Part shown: positions 7,017-13,376 of the stretch, in pieces
Layout: every line of letters starts with the position of its first letter
Numbering within the stretch: position 1 is the first letter of the stretch
Assembly (NCBI GenBank): GCA_037444075.1
Contig: JBBIND010000082.1
Coordinates: 1 to 17,591 of the forward strand
Direction: 5' to 3'
DNA length: 17,591 nt
Source: JBBIND01 sp037444075
GTDB taxonomy: Bacteria > Acidobacteriota > Terriglobia > Bryobacterales > Bryobacteraceae
The notes under the pieces: generated by a model
Told to the model about the DNA's origin: nothing
The model's database searches: none
What the model saw: only the letters and a program-made list of their open reading frames with translations
Made by a program: the position numbers and the translations under genes

Positions 7017-8083
7017 TTCAGGTTCGGATTCGCAAGCACTACCCGCCGGGTCCGGATTCGTGCGATTTCACGCTGGAATTGGACTTCCTGGCCGGGCGCG
7101 GCGTCACCGTTCTGTTCGGGCCAAGCGGCTCCGGCAAGACGCTGACGCTCGACGCCATTGCCGGTTTTGTCCGTCCCGATGAGGGCCGCATCCTGTTGGA
7201 TGACGAGATCCTGTTCGATTCGGTCCGCAACGTGCACGTGCCGCCCCGCGCCCGCCGCTGCGGTTACGTCTTCCAGAACTATGCGCTGTTCCCGCATATG
7301 ACGCTGAGGAAGAACCTGGAGTTCGCCGCCGCGAAGCACCCGCGCCTGGCGCGCCACCGCCGCGTCAATGAAATGCTCGAGCGCTTTCGCCTGACTGACG
7401 TCGGGGGGCGCCTTCCGCACGAGGTCAGCGGAGGACAGAAGCAGCGCTGCTCCATCGCCAGAGCTCTGATCGGCGAGCCCCGGCTACTGCTGCTGGACGA
7501 GCCGGCTCGCGGGCTCGACGCACCTTTGAAGGCGGAACTGTACTCCGCCCTGAACCAGGTGCGCGCCGAATTCGGCACTCCCGTGCTCCTGGTAACCCAT
7601 GACCTGGAGGAGTGCCTGGAACTCGGCGAGGAAATGCTGATTCTGCGCGAGGGCAGGCTGGCGCAGATGGGGACGCCCCGCGATATCGTTGAGCAGCCAG
7701 CCAGCGTGGAAGTAGCCAGGCTGCTGGGACTGTACAATCTCCTGGCAGCTGAAGTAAAGGCGCTCAACCCCGCCAGGAACACCAGCCTTCTCCGGTTGGA
7801 CGGCTGCGACCTGGAAGGGCCCTATCTGCCCCGGCACTTGATCGGTGACCGCGTCTGGCTGTATGTCCGCCCGGACCAACTGCGAGTCCTGCCCGCGGAT
7901 GTCCCCCCGGCTCCGAACCGCTTCGTGGCGCAGTTGACGGGCGTGAGCCAGCGGGCAGGTTCTGTCCGGCTGCATTTTGAGGGGGGCTTTTCGGCGGACC
8001 TGAGCCTGGCCGACTACACGGCGGGCAAGTCGGCGAGGGGTTGGACGGTCGAGTTTCCACGAGACTGCATCCGCTTGATTTAA
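7013..8083 (+). CDS. modC: Molybdate-type ABC transporter ATPase
   Basis: Cytoplasmic ATPase of 356 residues that powers ModB. Walker A GPSGSGKT is at 36-43, the Q-loop glutamine at 88 (YVFQNYALFPHMT), the signature SGGQKQR at 139-145, Walker B LLLLDEP at 158-164 with catalytic E163, and the switch histidine at 196 (VTHDLEE). The D-loop reads RGLD, where importers of this group usually have SALD. From about 235 there is a TOBE/Mop-like regulatory region: YVRPDQLRVLP is typical of TOBE_2 tails, so direct oxyanion sensing by a classical Mop fold is not certain. Length is normal for ModC. It overlaps modB by four bases, indicating translational coupling, and is followed 14 bases later by the FmdE-domain gene. 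Confidence 0.88.
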   Translation: MIQVRIRKHYPPGPDSCDFTLELDFLAGRGVTVLFGPSGSGKTLTLDAIAGFVRPDEGRILLDDEILFDSVRNVHVPPRARRCGYVFQNYALFPHMTLRKNLEFAAAKHPRLARHRRVNEMLERFRLTDVGGRLPHEVSGGQKQRCSIARALIGEPRLLLLDEPARGLDAPLKAELYSALNQVRAEFGTPVLLVTHDLEECLELGEEMLILREGRLAQMGTPRDIVEQPASVEVARLLGLYNLLAAEVKALNPARNTSLLRLDGCDLEGPYLPRHLIGDRVWLYVRPDQLRVLPADVPPAPNRFVAQLTGVSQRAGSVRLHFEGGFSADLSLADYTAGKSARGWTVEFPRDCIRLI

Positions 8084-8085
8084 AA

Positions 8086-8091
8086 TACAGT
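8086..8091 (+). promoter_or_regulatory. Possible -10 element of a leaderless start before the FmdE-domain gene
   Basis: TACAGT ends 6 bases before the ATG at 8098, and a second A/T-rich hexamer, TAAAAT, lies at 8081-8086 across the modC stop. The FmdE-domain gene has no Shine-Dalgarno match. The spacing is the same as before the receptor gene. No clear -35 is visible. Confidence 0.3.
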
Positions 8092-8097
8092 TATCGC

Positions 8098-8679
8098 ATG
8101 AAGAGCTTTGAGGAATACGTCATTCTGGCAGAGCGTGCCCACGGGCATATCTGCGCCGGGCAGATCCTCGGGTTGCGGCTAGGATTGTGCGGACTGCGCT
8201 CGCTCGGGATCGAGGACCCCACCGGCAAGGACCGCAAGCGGCTGATCACCTACGTCGAAATTGACCGTTGCGCCACGGACGCGATCTCGGTGGTTACCGG
8301 CTGCCGGCTAGGCAAGCGCGCCCTCAAGTTTCGGGATTTCGGCAAAGTGGCTGCTACGTTTTGCGATCTGGAAACCGGCAGGGCGGTCAGGGTGGTGGCG
8401 CGGGAATCCTCCCGGCAGCGCGCCCGAGAACTCTATCCCGATATCACCGACAGGAACGTGCAGCAAATGACTGCTTACCGCCAGATGCCGGATGAGGAGC
8501 TGTTCGAAATTCAACAGGTGACGGTCGACATCCCACCCGAAGATCTGCCGGGCTTCAAAGCCCCCCGGGTCGTCTGCGCCGCCTGCGGAGAGGGTGTCAA
8601 TTTCCGGCGCGAGATAGAACGAGACGGAAAACTCCTCTGTCGTGGTTGTGCCGGCGAGGGCTACTACCGTCCCGCTTGA
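8098..8679 (+). CDS. FmdE-domain protein with C-terminal zinc ribbon
   Basis: A 193-residue cytosolic protein. Residues 1-150 match the FmdE family (named after a gene of the molybdenum formylmethanofuran dehydrogenase operon): the N-terminal HGHICAGQILG motif gives H15, H17 and C19, and VEIDRCATDAISVVTGCRLGKRALKFRDFGK gives C58 and C69 in the usual positions. Residues 160-184 form a zinc ribbon, CAAC...CRGC (C160, C163, C181, C184). The family is thought to bind metal, but its biochemical role is not settled and no formylmethanofuran dehydrogenase subunit is encoded here. Its position right after modBC suggests a part in molybdenum or tungsten storage, insertion or sensing; this is inference. 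ATG 8098 is chosen over an in-frame start at 8041 that lies inside modC. The ThiE-family gene begins 2 bases after its stop. Confidence 0.85.
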   Translation: MKSFEEYVILAERAHGHICAGQILGLRLGLCGLRSLGIEDPTGKDRKRLITYVEIDRCATDAISVVTGCRLGKRALKFRDFGKVAATFCDLETGRAVRVVARESSRQRARELYPDITDRNVQQMTAYRQMPDEELFEIQQVTVDIPPEDLPGFKAPRVVCAACGEGVNFRREIERDGKLLCRGCAGEGYYRPA

Positions 8680-8681
8680 CC

Positions 8682-9248
8682 ATGCTGCGCTGCTTCATCA
8701 CAGACCGGCAATCCGCCGGCGGTGAGGAGCGCCTGCTCGGCATCATCGCCCGCCGTTTGGCGGATGGCGTCGAGATGATCCAACTGCGGGAGAAGGATCT
8801 GGAGGCGCGACGGCTGCTGGAGTTAGCCCGCCGGGTTATGGCTCTGCCCAACCCGAAGCGTACGCAGATCCTGGTGAATACGCGCGTGGACGTGGCGTTG
8901 GCTTGCGGCGCGGCGGGCGTGCATCTTCCAGGGGATTCGCCGCCCCCCGCCCTGTTGCGCCGGTTTGTGCCGCGGGCTTTTCTGATCGGTGTCTCCTGCC
9001 ACAGCGTTGATGAAGTCCGCCGGGCGGAGGCCGAAGGCGCCGACTACGTTTTCTTCAGTCCGGTTTTCCGGCCCCTTTCCAAGGCGCCTTACGGTCCGCC
9101 GCAGGGCTTGACGGTTCTGGCTGAAGCCTGCCGCGCAGTTTCCATTCCGGTGCTCGCGCTCGGCGGGATTCAGGCTGGAAACGTCGAGGCTTGCCTGGCC
9201 GCCGGAGCCGCCGGGGTGGCTGGTATCTCCATGTTTCAGACGGTGTAA
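8682..9248 (+). CDS. Thiamine phosphate synthase / TenI family protein
   Basis: A 188-residue TIM barrel of the ThiE/TenI family. ThiE joins the pyrimidine and thiazole halves of thiamine as thiamine phosphate. The family blocks are present: MIQLREKDL (Q34, R36, K38), ILVNTRVDVALACGAAGVHLPGD (66-85), LIGVSCHSVDEVRRAEAEGADYVFFSPVF (101-129), and LALGGIQAGNV (phosphate-binding GG at 161-162). Two sites differ from classical ThiE. The usual Asn-Asp metal pair reads N66-T67, though D85 is kept. The pyrophosphate-contacting Thr-x-Thr-Lys appears as P-L-S-K (131-134). It may therefore be a divergent ThiE or a TenI-like paralogue. No other thiamine gene is nearby. ATG 8682 is used rather than an in-frame start at 8646 inside the FmdE-domain gene. 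Confidence 0.8.
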   Translation: MLRCFITDRQSAGGEERLLGIIARRLADGVEMIQLREKDLEARRLLELARRVMALPNPKRTQILVNTRVDVALACGAAGVHLPGDSPPPALLRRFVPRAFLIGVSCHSVDEVRRAEAEGADYVFFSPVFRPLSKAPYGPPQGLTVLAEACRAVSIPVLALGGIQAGNVEACLAAGAAGVAGISMFQTV

Positions 9249-9251
9249 CAT
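9246..9251 (+). promoter_or_regulatory. Possible -10 element of a leaderless start before the metallophosphoesterase gene
   Basis: TAACAT overlaps the stop of the ThiE-family gene and lies 7 bases before the ATG at 9259. That ATG is the second in-frame ATG of the next gene and gives a tidy signal peptide. If this box is used, 9259 rather than 9250 is the true start. No -35 match is evident. Confidence 0.3.
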
Positions 9252-10326
9252 GTCATTTATGCTTCACCGGATCTTTCTCGCGGTTCTGCTTGCGGCGACC
9301 GCGTTCGCGCAGTCATCTCCCAAGGTGCTGGGCGGCCCGTTTACCGTTGGCGTCACTGACCGCAATGCTACGGTGGTCTACATCGTAGAGGGGCCGGAGG
9401 TCCAGCTTTCCGCCTCCCCCGGCAAACCTGTCCGTAAGACTCGCCCGCTGCGCGCCGAGAAGGTCTCCTTCGCCGGTTTGCAGCCCAACACCACCTACAC
9501 TTACAACGTGCTGGGCACCGAACAAGGCAAGGGCCAGTTCAAAACCGCTCCGGCGGAGCGGGCCTCGTTCAATTTCGTGGCGTACGGCGACACGCGCACG
9601 CGCCACCACGTTCATCGGCAGGTGGTGGAAGCCATCGCCAAAGTGAACCCGGATTTCCTGATCCATACCGGAGATCTGGTGAACACCGGTGACGATACGG
9701 CTGATTGGATCGAGTTCTTCACGATCTCGCAGGACCTGTTCCGGAAGGCTTCCTTTTATCCGAGCCTGGGCAATCACGAGCGCAACAGCTCCTACTACCA
9801 CGAGTTCTTCCCGCGTCCGCACATGTACTATTCCTTCAACTGGGGAGCCGTTCACTTTACGGTGCTGAACAGCGACATTGGCAATGTCTCTCCGAACAAG
9901 GCGGTCCGGGACGCGTTCTGGGATGAACAGATCAAGTGGTTGGAGGACGATCTGGCTTCACACCAGAAGTCGGACTTCCGTTTTGTCGTCATGCACCATC
10001 CGCCCTTCACCGCTGTCAAGAGGAGGCAGCGGCCCAGCTCGTACCTGGACCCCTTGCTCCCGATCTTTGAAAAGTACAAGGTAACGGCGGTCCTGCTGGG
10101 CCATGACCACAACTATCAGCACCACTTGAAGAACGGCGTGCGCTACATCATCACCGGAGGCGGCGGCGCCCCGCTTTACGAAACCGACGCGCCCATCGAG
10201 GGGATCACGCAGAAGGTCGCCACCACGGAGAACTTCGTTCTGGTGAAGGTGGATGGCAACCGCGCCGTGCTGGAAGCACATGACATCAAAGGCAACATCA
10301 TTGACCGGATCGAATTCAAACCGTAA
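9250..10326 (+). CDS. Secreted metallophosphoesterase, purple acid phosphatase-like
   Basis: Exported hydrolase of 358 residues (355 if ATG 9259 is used). A signal peptide, LHRIFLAVLLAATAFAQ, is at 5-21. Residues 25-100 are an Fn3-like N-terminal domain of the purple acid phosphatase type (LQPNTTYTYNVLG). The calcineurin-like phosphoesterase fold follows, with metal motifs GDTR (D114), GDLV (D142), GNHE (N175, H176), MHHPPF (H249-H250) and GHDH (H285, H287). All the classic metal ligands are therefore present. It should cleave phosphate esters in the periplasm or outside the cell; the substrate is unknown. ATG 9250 follows the previous stop by one base, and ATG 9259 is an equally plausible start. 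A predicted promoter for the next gene overlaps the 3' end, and a hairpin follows the stop. Confidence 0.87.
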   Translation: MSFMLHRIFLAVLLAATAFAQSSPKVLGGPFTVGVTDRNATVVYIVEGPEVQLSASPGKPVRKTRPLRAEKVSFAGLQPNTTYTYNVLGTEQGKGQFKTAPAERASFNFVAYGDTRTRHHVHRQVVEAIAKVNPDFLIHTGDLVNTGDDTADWIEFFTISQDLFRKASFYPSLGNHERNSSYYHEFFPRPHMYYSFNWGAVHFTVLNSDIGNVSPNKAVRDAFWDEQIKWLEDDLASHQKSDFRFVVMHHPPFTAVKRRQRPSSYLDPLLPIFEKYKVTAVLLGHDHNYQHHLKNGVRYIITGGGGAPLYETDAPIEGITQKVATTENFVLVKVDGNRAVLEAHDIKGNIIDRIEFKP

Positions 10327-10329
10327 TAT
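10301..10329 (+). promoter_or_regulatory. Predicted promoter of the OPT transporter gene
   Basis: TTGACC (10301-10306; 5 of 6 to consensus) and TAATAT (10324-10329; 4 of 6) are separated by exactly 17 bases. The -10 overlaps the TAA stop of the phosphoesterase gene. A transcript starting near 10336 would carry about 70 bases of leader holding the hairpin at 10352-10388 before the OPT start codon. Confidence 0.45.
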
Positions 10330-10348
10330 CGCTTACTGAAGGCATTTC

Positions 10349-10394
10349 AAAGGCGTCCCGGCTGAGGCCCGCAACTCTCCGGGGCGCCGCTTTT
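10349..10394 (+). terminator. Intrinsic terminator or attenuator hairpin before the OPT gene
   Basis: GGCGTCCCGG (10352-10361) pairs with CCGGGGCGCC (10379-10388) over ten positions, one a G-U pair, around a 17-base loop. GC and four T follow. It closes the phosphoesterase transcript but also sits inside the predicted leader of the OPT gene, ending only 10 bases before its ATG. It could therefore control that gene as well. Confidence 0.65.
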
Positions 10395-10404
10395 CATTTC
10401 ACCC

Positions 10405-12423
10405 ATGACCCTGCACAAACCGCCGCCTGCGCCGGCCGAGATGACGCTCAAAGCCGTGGCGCTCGGCCTGTTCCTGTCGCTCGTATTCGGCGCGGCCAAC
10501 GCTTACCTCGGCATGAAAGCGGGGCAAACGGTAGCCGCCACGATCCCTGCCGCCGTCATCGCCATGGCGCTGTTTCGCCTGCGCGCCACGCGGGGCACTT
10601 TGCAGGAGCAGAACATCGCGCGCACCGCGGCTTCCGTGGGCGAAGCGCTGGTGGCCGGCGCCATCTTCACCTTGCCAGCCTTCGTGATGGTGGAGTTCGA
10701 TGGGGTCCGCCTGTGGAGCGACCTGCGCAACCACTATTGGGAGGCCAGTTTCGTCCTGCTGGCCGGCGGGCTGGCGGGAATCGTCTTCATCATTCTGTTG
10801 CGCCGCCCGCTGTGCGTGGAGGCGGATCTGCCCTGGCCGGAAAGCGTAGCGAGCGTGGAGATTGTGCGGGCTGGAGAAGAGTCCGCGGGTAAGGCGCCCC
10901 GTTACATTTTCGGCGCGATGGTTTACGGTGGCCTCGTCCAGATTCTCAAAAGCGACAAGGGCTTTCATATCTTGAAGGAGTACGCGGAGACGTTCTGGCG
11001 GTTTCCTGCCTCCGTTGTCCGGCATTTTGATTTCCGGAAGCAGCCCATCGGCGACGTGACCCACGCCGGCGGCATAGCGGCGAGCACGCCGAGCCTGTCA
11101 CCGGCGCTGATGGGCATTGGCTACATCATCGGACCGCGCCTGGCCTCCATCAATGTGGCGGGCGGCATCATCGCCTGGTGGGTGTTGATTCCACTTCTTC
11201 TGTTTTTTGATCCGGACCTGGCGCGGCGGCTGGGTGGTGAACCCCAGGCTTCTCCGGACGTGCTGGCCTATACGGTCTGGTACAACGTGGTCCGCCCGTT
11301 GGCCGTGGGAGCCATGCTCGTGGCGGCGTGCCATACGCTGCTCAGGATGCGGTCTTCCATCGGCCGCTCTATCCGCGGGGCGCTGACTGCTTCAGCCGCG
11401 GCGGCGCGCGAAGGCGCCCACCTGGAACGGACGGAACGGGACATCCCCGCCAAATGGGTGCTCACCGGGGCGGCCGGGCTGCTGGTGCCTATCACGGCAA
11501 TTTACTACTACTTCACCGGCGGCTGGAAGGCGGCGCTCGTCTCCGCCGCTATCATGACTGTCACGGGCTTTCTGCTGTCGGCAGTGGGCGCATATCTGGT
11601 CGGGCTGGTGGGCAGTTCCAATCAGCCGGTTTCCGGTCTCACGCTGGCCGCGCTCGTGCTCTCCGCGCTGGTGTTGCTTTCAGTGGGTATCACCGGGCCC
11701 GCCGGTACGGCGGCGGTCCTGGGCGTAGCCGCGGTGGTCTGCTGCGCCTGTTGTGTATCCGGTTCGCTGGCACAGGATTTGAAGGCCGGCCACTTGCTTG
11801 AGGGAACGCCCTGGAAGATGCAGCTGGTTCAGATTGTGGCCGTGGTCCTGCTGTCGTTCTTCCTCATAGGGCCCATCATTGCCCTGCATGAGGCCAATCT
11901 GGCCACGGGAGGGATTGGCGGCAGAGCCCTGCCGGCGCCTCAAGCGGGTTTGATGGCCCAGTTGGCCAAAGGCATTGTGGGCGGTCAGATGGCATGGGGC
12001 TTGCTTGGCGCGGGAGCCGCCTTCAGCATCGCTTTGATCCTGTGCGGAGCGCGCGCGCCGATGCTGATCGCCGTAGGCATGTACCTGCCTTTTGACACGT
12101 CTTCGGCCATCTTCACCGGAGGGCTGCTGCGCTGGGTGGCGGACCGCGTCATGGCGCGTTCCTCGGAAGCGGAGAAGAAGAAGGCGGATGAGCGCGGAAC
12201 TCTGCTGGCCAGCGGGCTCATTGCGGGCGAAGCGATTGTAGGTATTCTGCTCGCCGTGGTCTTCGTCAGCGGCGTGCCTTCGCTGACCGCGCTCCTCACC
12301 GGCAGCGATGAGCTGAGCCTCTACCGCAACTGGGGCGGATGGCTCTCGCTGGCGACCTTCCTTACTCTGGCTTACGTATTGGTGCGCATCCCCACGCGGA
12401 AGCAGCCGTCCCGGCAAACGTAG
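10405..12423 (+). CDS. OPT family oligopeptide transporter
   Basis: Integral membrane protein of 672 residues with many hydrophobic segments, roughly 14-16. It belongs to the OPT superfamily, which takes up oligopeptides or metal-chelate complexes by proton symport. Family blocks near the N-terminus are clear: NAYLGMKAGQTVAATIPAAVI (32-52) and TLQEQNIARTAASVGEALVAGAIF (65-88). IGYIIGPRLASINVAGGIIAWWVLIPLL in the middle and the C-terminal GLIAGEAIVGILLAVV are also typical. Length matches bacterial members. The substrate cannot be told. ATG 10405 has no Shine-Dalgarno site; an in-frame ATG at 10441 just before the first membrane helix is the alternative. It stands alone between a hairpin and a palindrome-rich spacer. 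Confidence 0.88.
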   Translation: MTLHKPPPAPAEMTLKAVALGLFLSLVFGAANAYLGMKAGQTVAATIPAAVIAMALFRLRATRGTLQEQNIARTAASVGEALVAGAIFTLPAFVMVEFDGVRLWSDLRNHYWEASFVLLAGGLAGIVFIILLRRPLCVEADLPWPESVASVEIVRAGEESAGKAPRYIFGAMVYGGLVQILKSDKGFHILKEYAETFWRFPASVVRHFDFRKQPIGDVTHAGGIAASTPSLSPALMGIGYIIGPRLASINVAGGIIAWWVLIPLLLFFDPDLARRLGGEPQASPDVLAYTVWYNVVRPLAVGAMLVAACHTLLRMRSSIGRSIRGALTASAAAAREGAHLERTERDIPAKWVLTGAAGLLVPITAIYYYFTGGWKAALVSAAIMTVTGFLLSAVGAYLVGLVGSSNQPVSGLTLAALVLSALVLLSVGITGPAGTAAVLGVAAVVCCACCVSGSLAQDLKAGHLLEGTPWKMQLVQIVAVVLLSFFLIGPIIALHEANLATGGIGGRALPAPQAGLMAQLAKGIVGGQMAWGLLGAGAAFSIALILCGARAPMLIAVGMYLPFDTSSAIFTGGLLRWVADRVMARSSEAEKKKADERGTLLASGLIAGEAIVGILLAVVFVSGVPSLTALLTGSDELSLYRNWGGWLSLATFLTLAYVLVRIPTRKQPSRQT

Positions 12424-12436
12424 GCTCGCGGGGAAG

Positions 12437-12451
12437 CCTCGCGATGCGAGG
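12437..12451. repeat. Perfect short hairpin after the OPT gene
   Basis: CCTCGC (12437-12442) and GCGAGG (12446-12451) form a 6-base stem with a 3-base loop, 13 bases after the OPT stop codon. No T-run follows, so it is at best a factor-dependent terminator or an mRNA 3'-end stabiliser. Confidence 0.4.
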
Positions 12452-12464
12452 TGTACCCGGCGCT

Positions 12465-12478
12465 CGTGCACGTGCACG
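12465..12478. promoter_or_regulatory. 14-base perfect palindrome, candidate operator
   Basis: CGTGCACGTGCACG is its own reverse complement and lies in the spacer between the OPT gene and the exporter operon. This is a plausible site for a dimeric regulator of the exporter genes. No regulator gene is adjacent, so the role is inference. No convincing promoter pair was found in 12424-12630; an isolated TACAAT is at 12539-12544. Confidence 0.35.
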
Positions 12479-12621
12479 CGCGGCCCATCTTGAAGCGTCG
12501 CCGAGCCTTCTGATCAGGCTGCCTGGCGGGTCGTGTGACTACAATGAAGTGCAGGCAGGGATTTAGCAACACCCCCGGCGGTGGTGACATCTCCGAGGGA
12601 ACAAGCCGCGGCGTGGAGTGC

Positions 12622-12625
12622 AGGA
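12622..12625 (+). promoter_or_regulatory. Shine-Dalgarno site deciding the start of the exporter ATPase
   Basis: AGGA lies 5 bases before the ATG at 12631, with GGAG a little further up at 12615-12618. It favours this ATG over in-frame starts at 12535 (GTG) and 12544 (ATG), whose extra 29-32 residues look like non-coding translation. Confidence 0.5.
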
Positions 12626-12630
12626 TCCCG

Positions 12631-13374
12631 ATGGTTTCTTCAGCGCTGAGTGAAACGCAAGGAGCCGGGCGCGAGCCTGTGTTTGAGGCTCGCGGCATTA
12701 CGAAGATCTACGATATGGGCGAAGTGCAGGTGCATGCGCTTCGCGGCGTGGACTTCGAGCTTTACGCGGGAGAGCTCGTGGTGGTCCTGGGGCCTTCGGG
12801 CAGCGGCAAGTCGACCCTCCTGAACATCTTCGGCGGTCTGGACCGTGCCTCCGGCGGAGTAGTGCGTTTCCGAGGCTGGGACATCACCCACGCCGAAGAC
12901 CGCGAACTGACCCAATATCGCCGCGAGCACATAGGTTTCGTCTTCCAGTTCTACAACCTGATCCCCAGCCTGACGGCGCGGGAAAACGTGGCGGCTGTGA
13001 CGGAAATTGCCGAGGATCCCATGGAACCGGGGGAGGCGCTGGAGTTGGTCGGTCTCGGCTCACGCAAGGACCACTTCCCATCGCAGCTATCCGGAGGCGA
13101 GCAACAGCGCGTGGCAATCGCCCGGGCTATCGCCAAGCGCCCGTCCGTGCTGCTCTGCGACGAGCCGACCGGAGCGCTGGACTCGACCACCGGAGTGGTT
13201 GTCCTGGAGGCGATCGAGAGGGTCAATCGCGAATTGGGCGCAGCCACGGCGGTCATCACGCACAACATGGACATAGCAGGCATGGCGGATCGCGTCGTCC
13301 ACATGAGCGACGGACGGATCGGCAGCGAAGAACGGAATGAGCGCCGCAAAGATCCGCGGGAATTGCACTGGTAG
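12631..13374 (+). CDS. ABC transporter ATPase, MacB/LolD/DevA type
   Basis: Cytoplasmic ATPase of 247 residues that should drive the FtsX-type permease encoded next. Walker A GPSGSGKST is at 54-62, the Q-loop glutamine at 106 (FVFQFYNLIPSLTARENV, characteristic of LolD/MacB relatives), the signature LSGGEQQR at 153-160, Walker B VLLCDEPTGALD from 173 with E178, and the switch histidine at 211 (ITHN). The CDEPTGALD form and the size of about 230-250 residues are typical of ATPases in mechanotransmission-type (MacB-like) exporters rather than importers. The permease gene starts 2 bases after the stop, so the genes are cotranscribed and probably coupled. The substrate is unknown. Confidence 0.9.
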   Translation: MVSSALSETQGAGREPVFEARGITKIYDMGEVQVHALRGVDFELYAGELVVVLGPSGSGKSTLLNIFGGLDRASGGVVRFRGWDITHAEDRELTQYRREHIGFVFQFYNLIPSLTARENVAAVTEIAEDPMEPGEALELVGLGSRKDHFPSQLSGGEQQRVAIARAIAKRPSVLLCDEPTGALDSTTGVVVLEAIERVNRELGAATAVITHNMDIAGMADRVVHMSDGRIGSEERNERRKDPRELHW

Positions 13375-13376
13375 CG

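Noticed and set aside
8560..8700. Possible thiamine riboswitch before the ThiE-family gene
   Set aside because: The region is coding for the FmdE zinc ribbon up to 2 bases before the start, and the conserved CTGAGA core of the TPP riboswitch was not seen.
12535..12630. N-terminal extension of the exporter ATPase from GTG 12535 or ATG 12544
   Set aside because: The extra residues have no ABC-family similarity, and ATG 12631 has a Shine-Dalgarno site and gives the usual family length.
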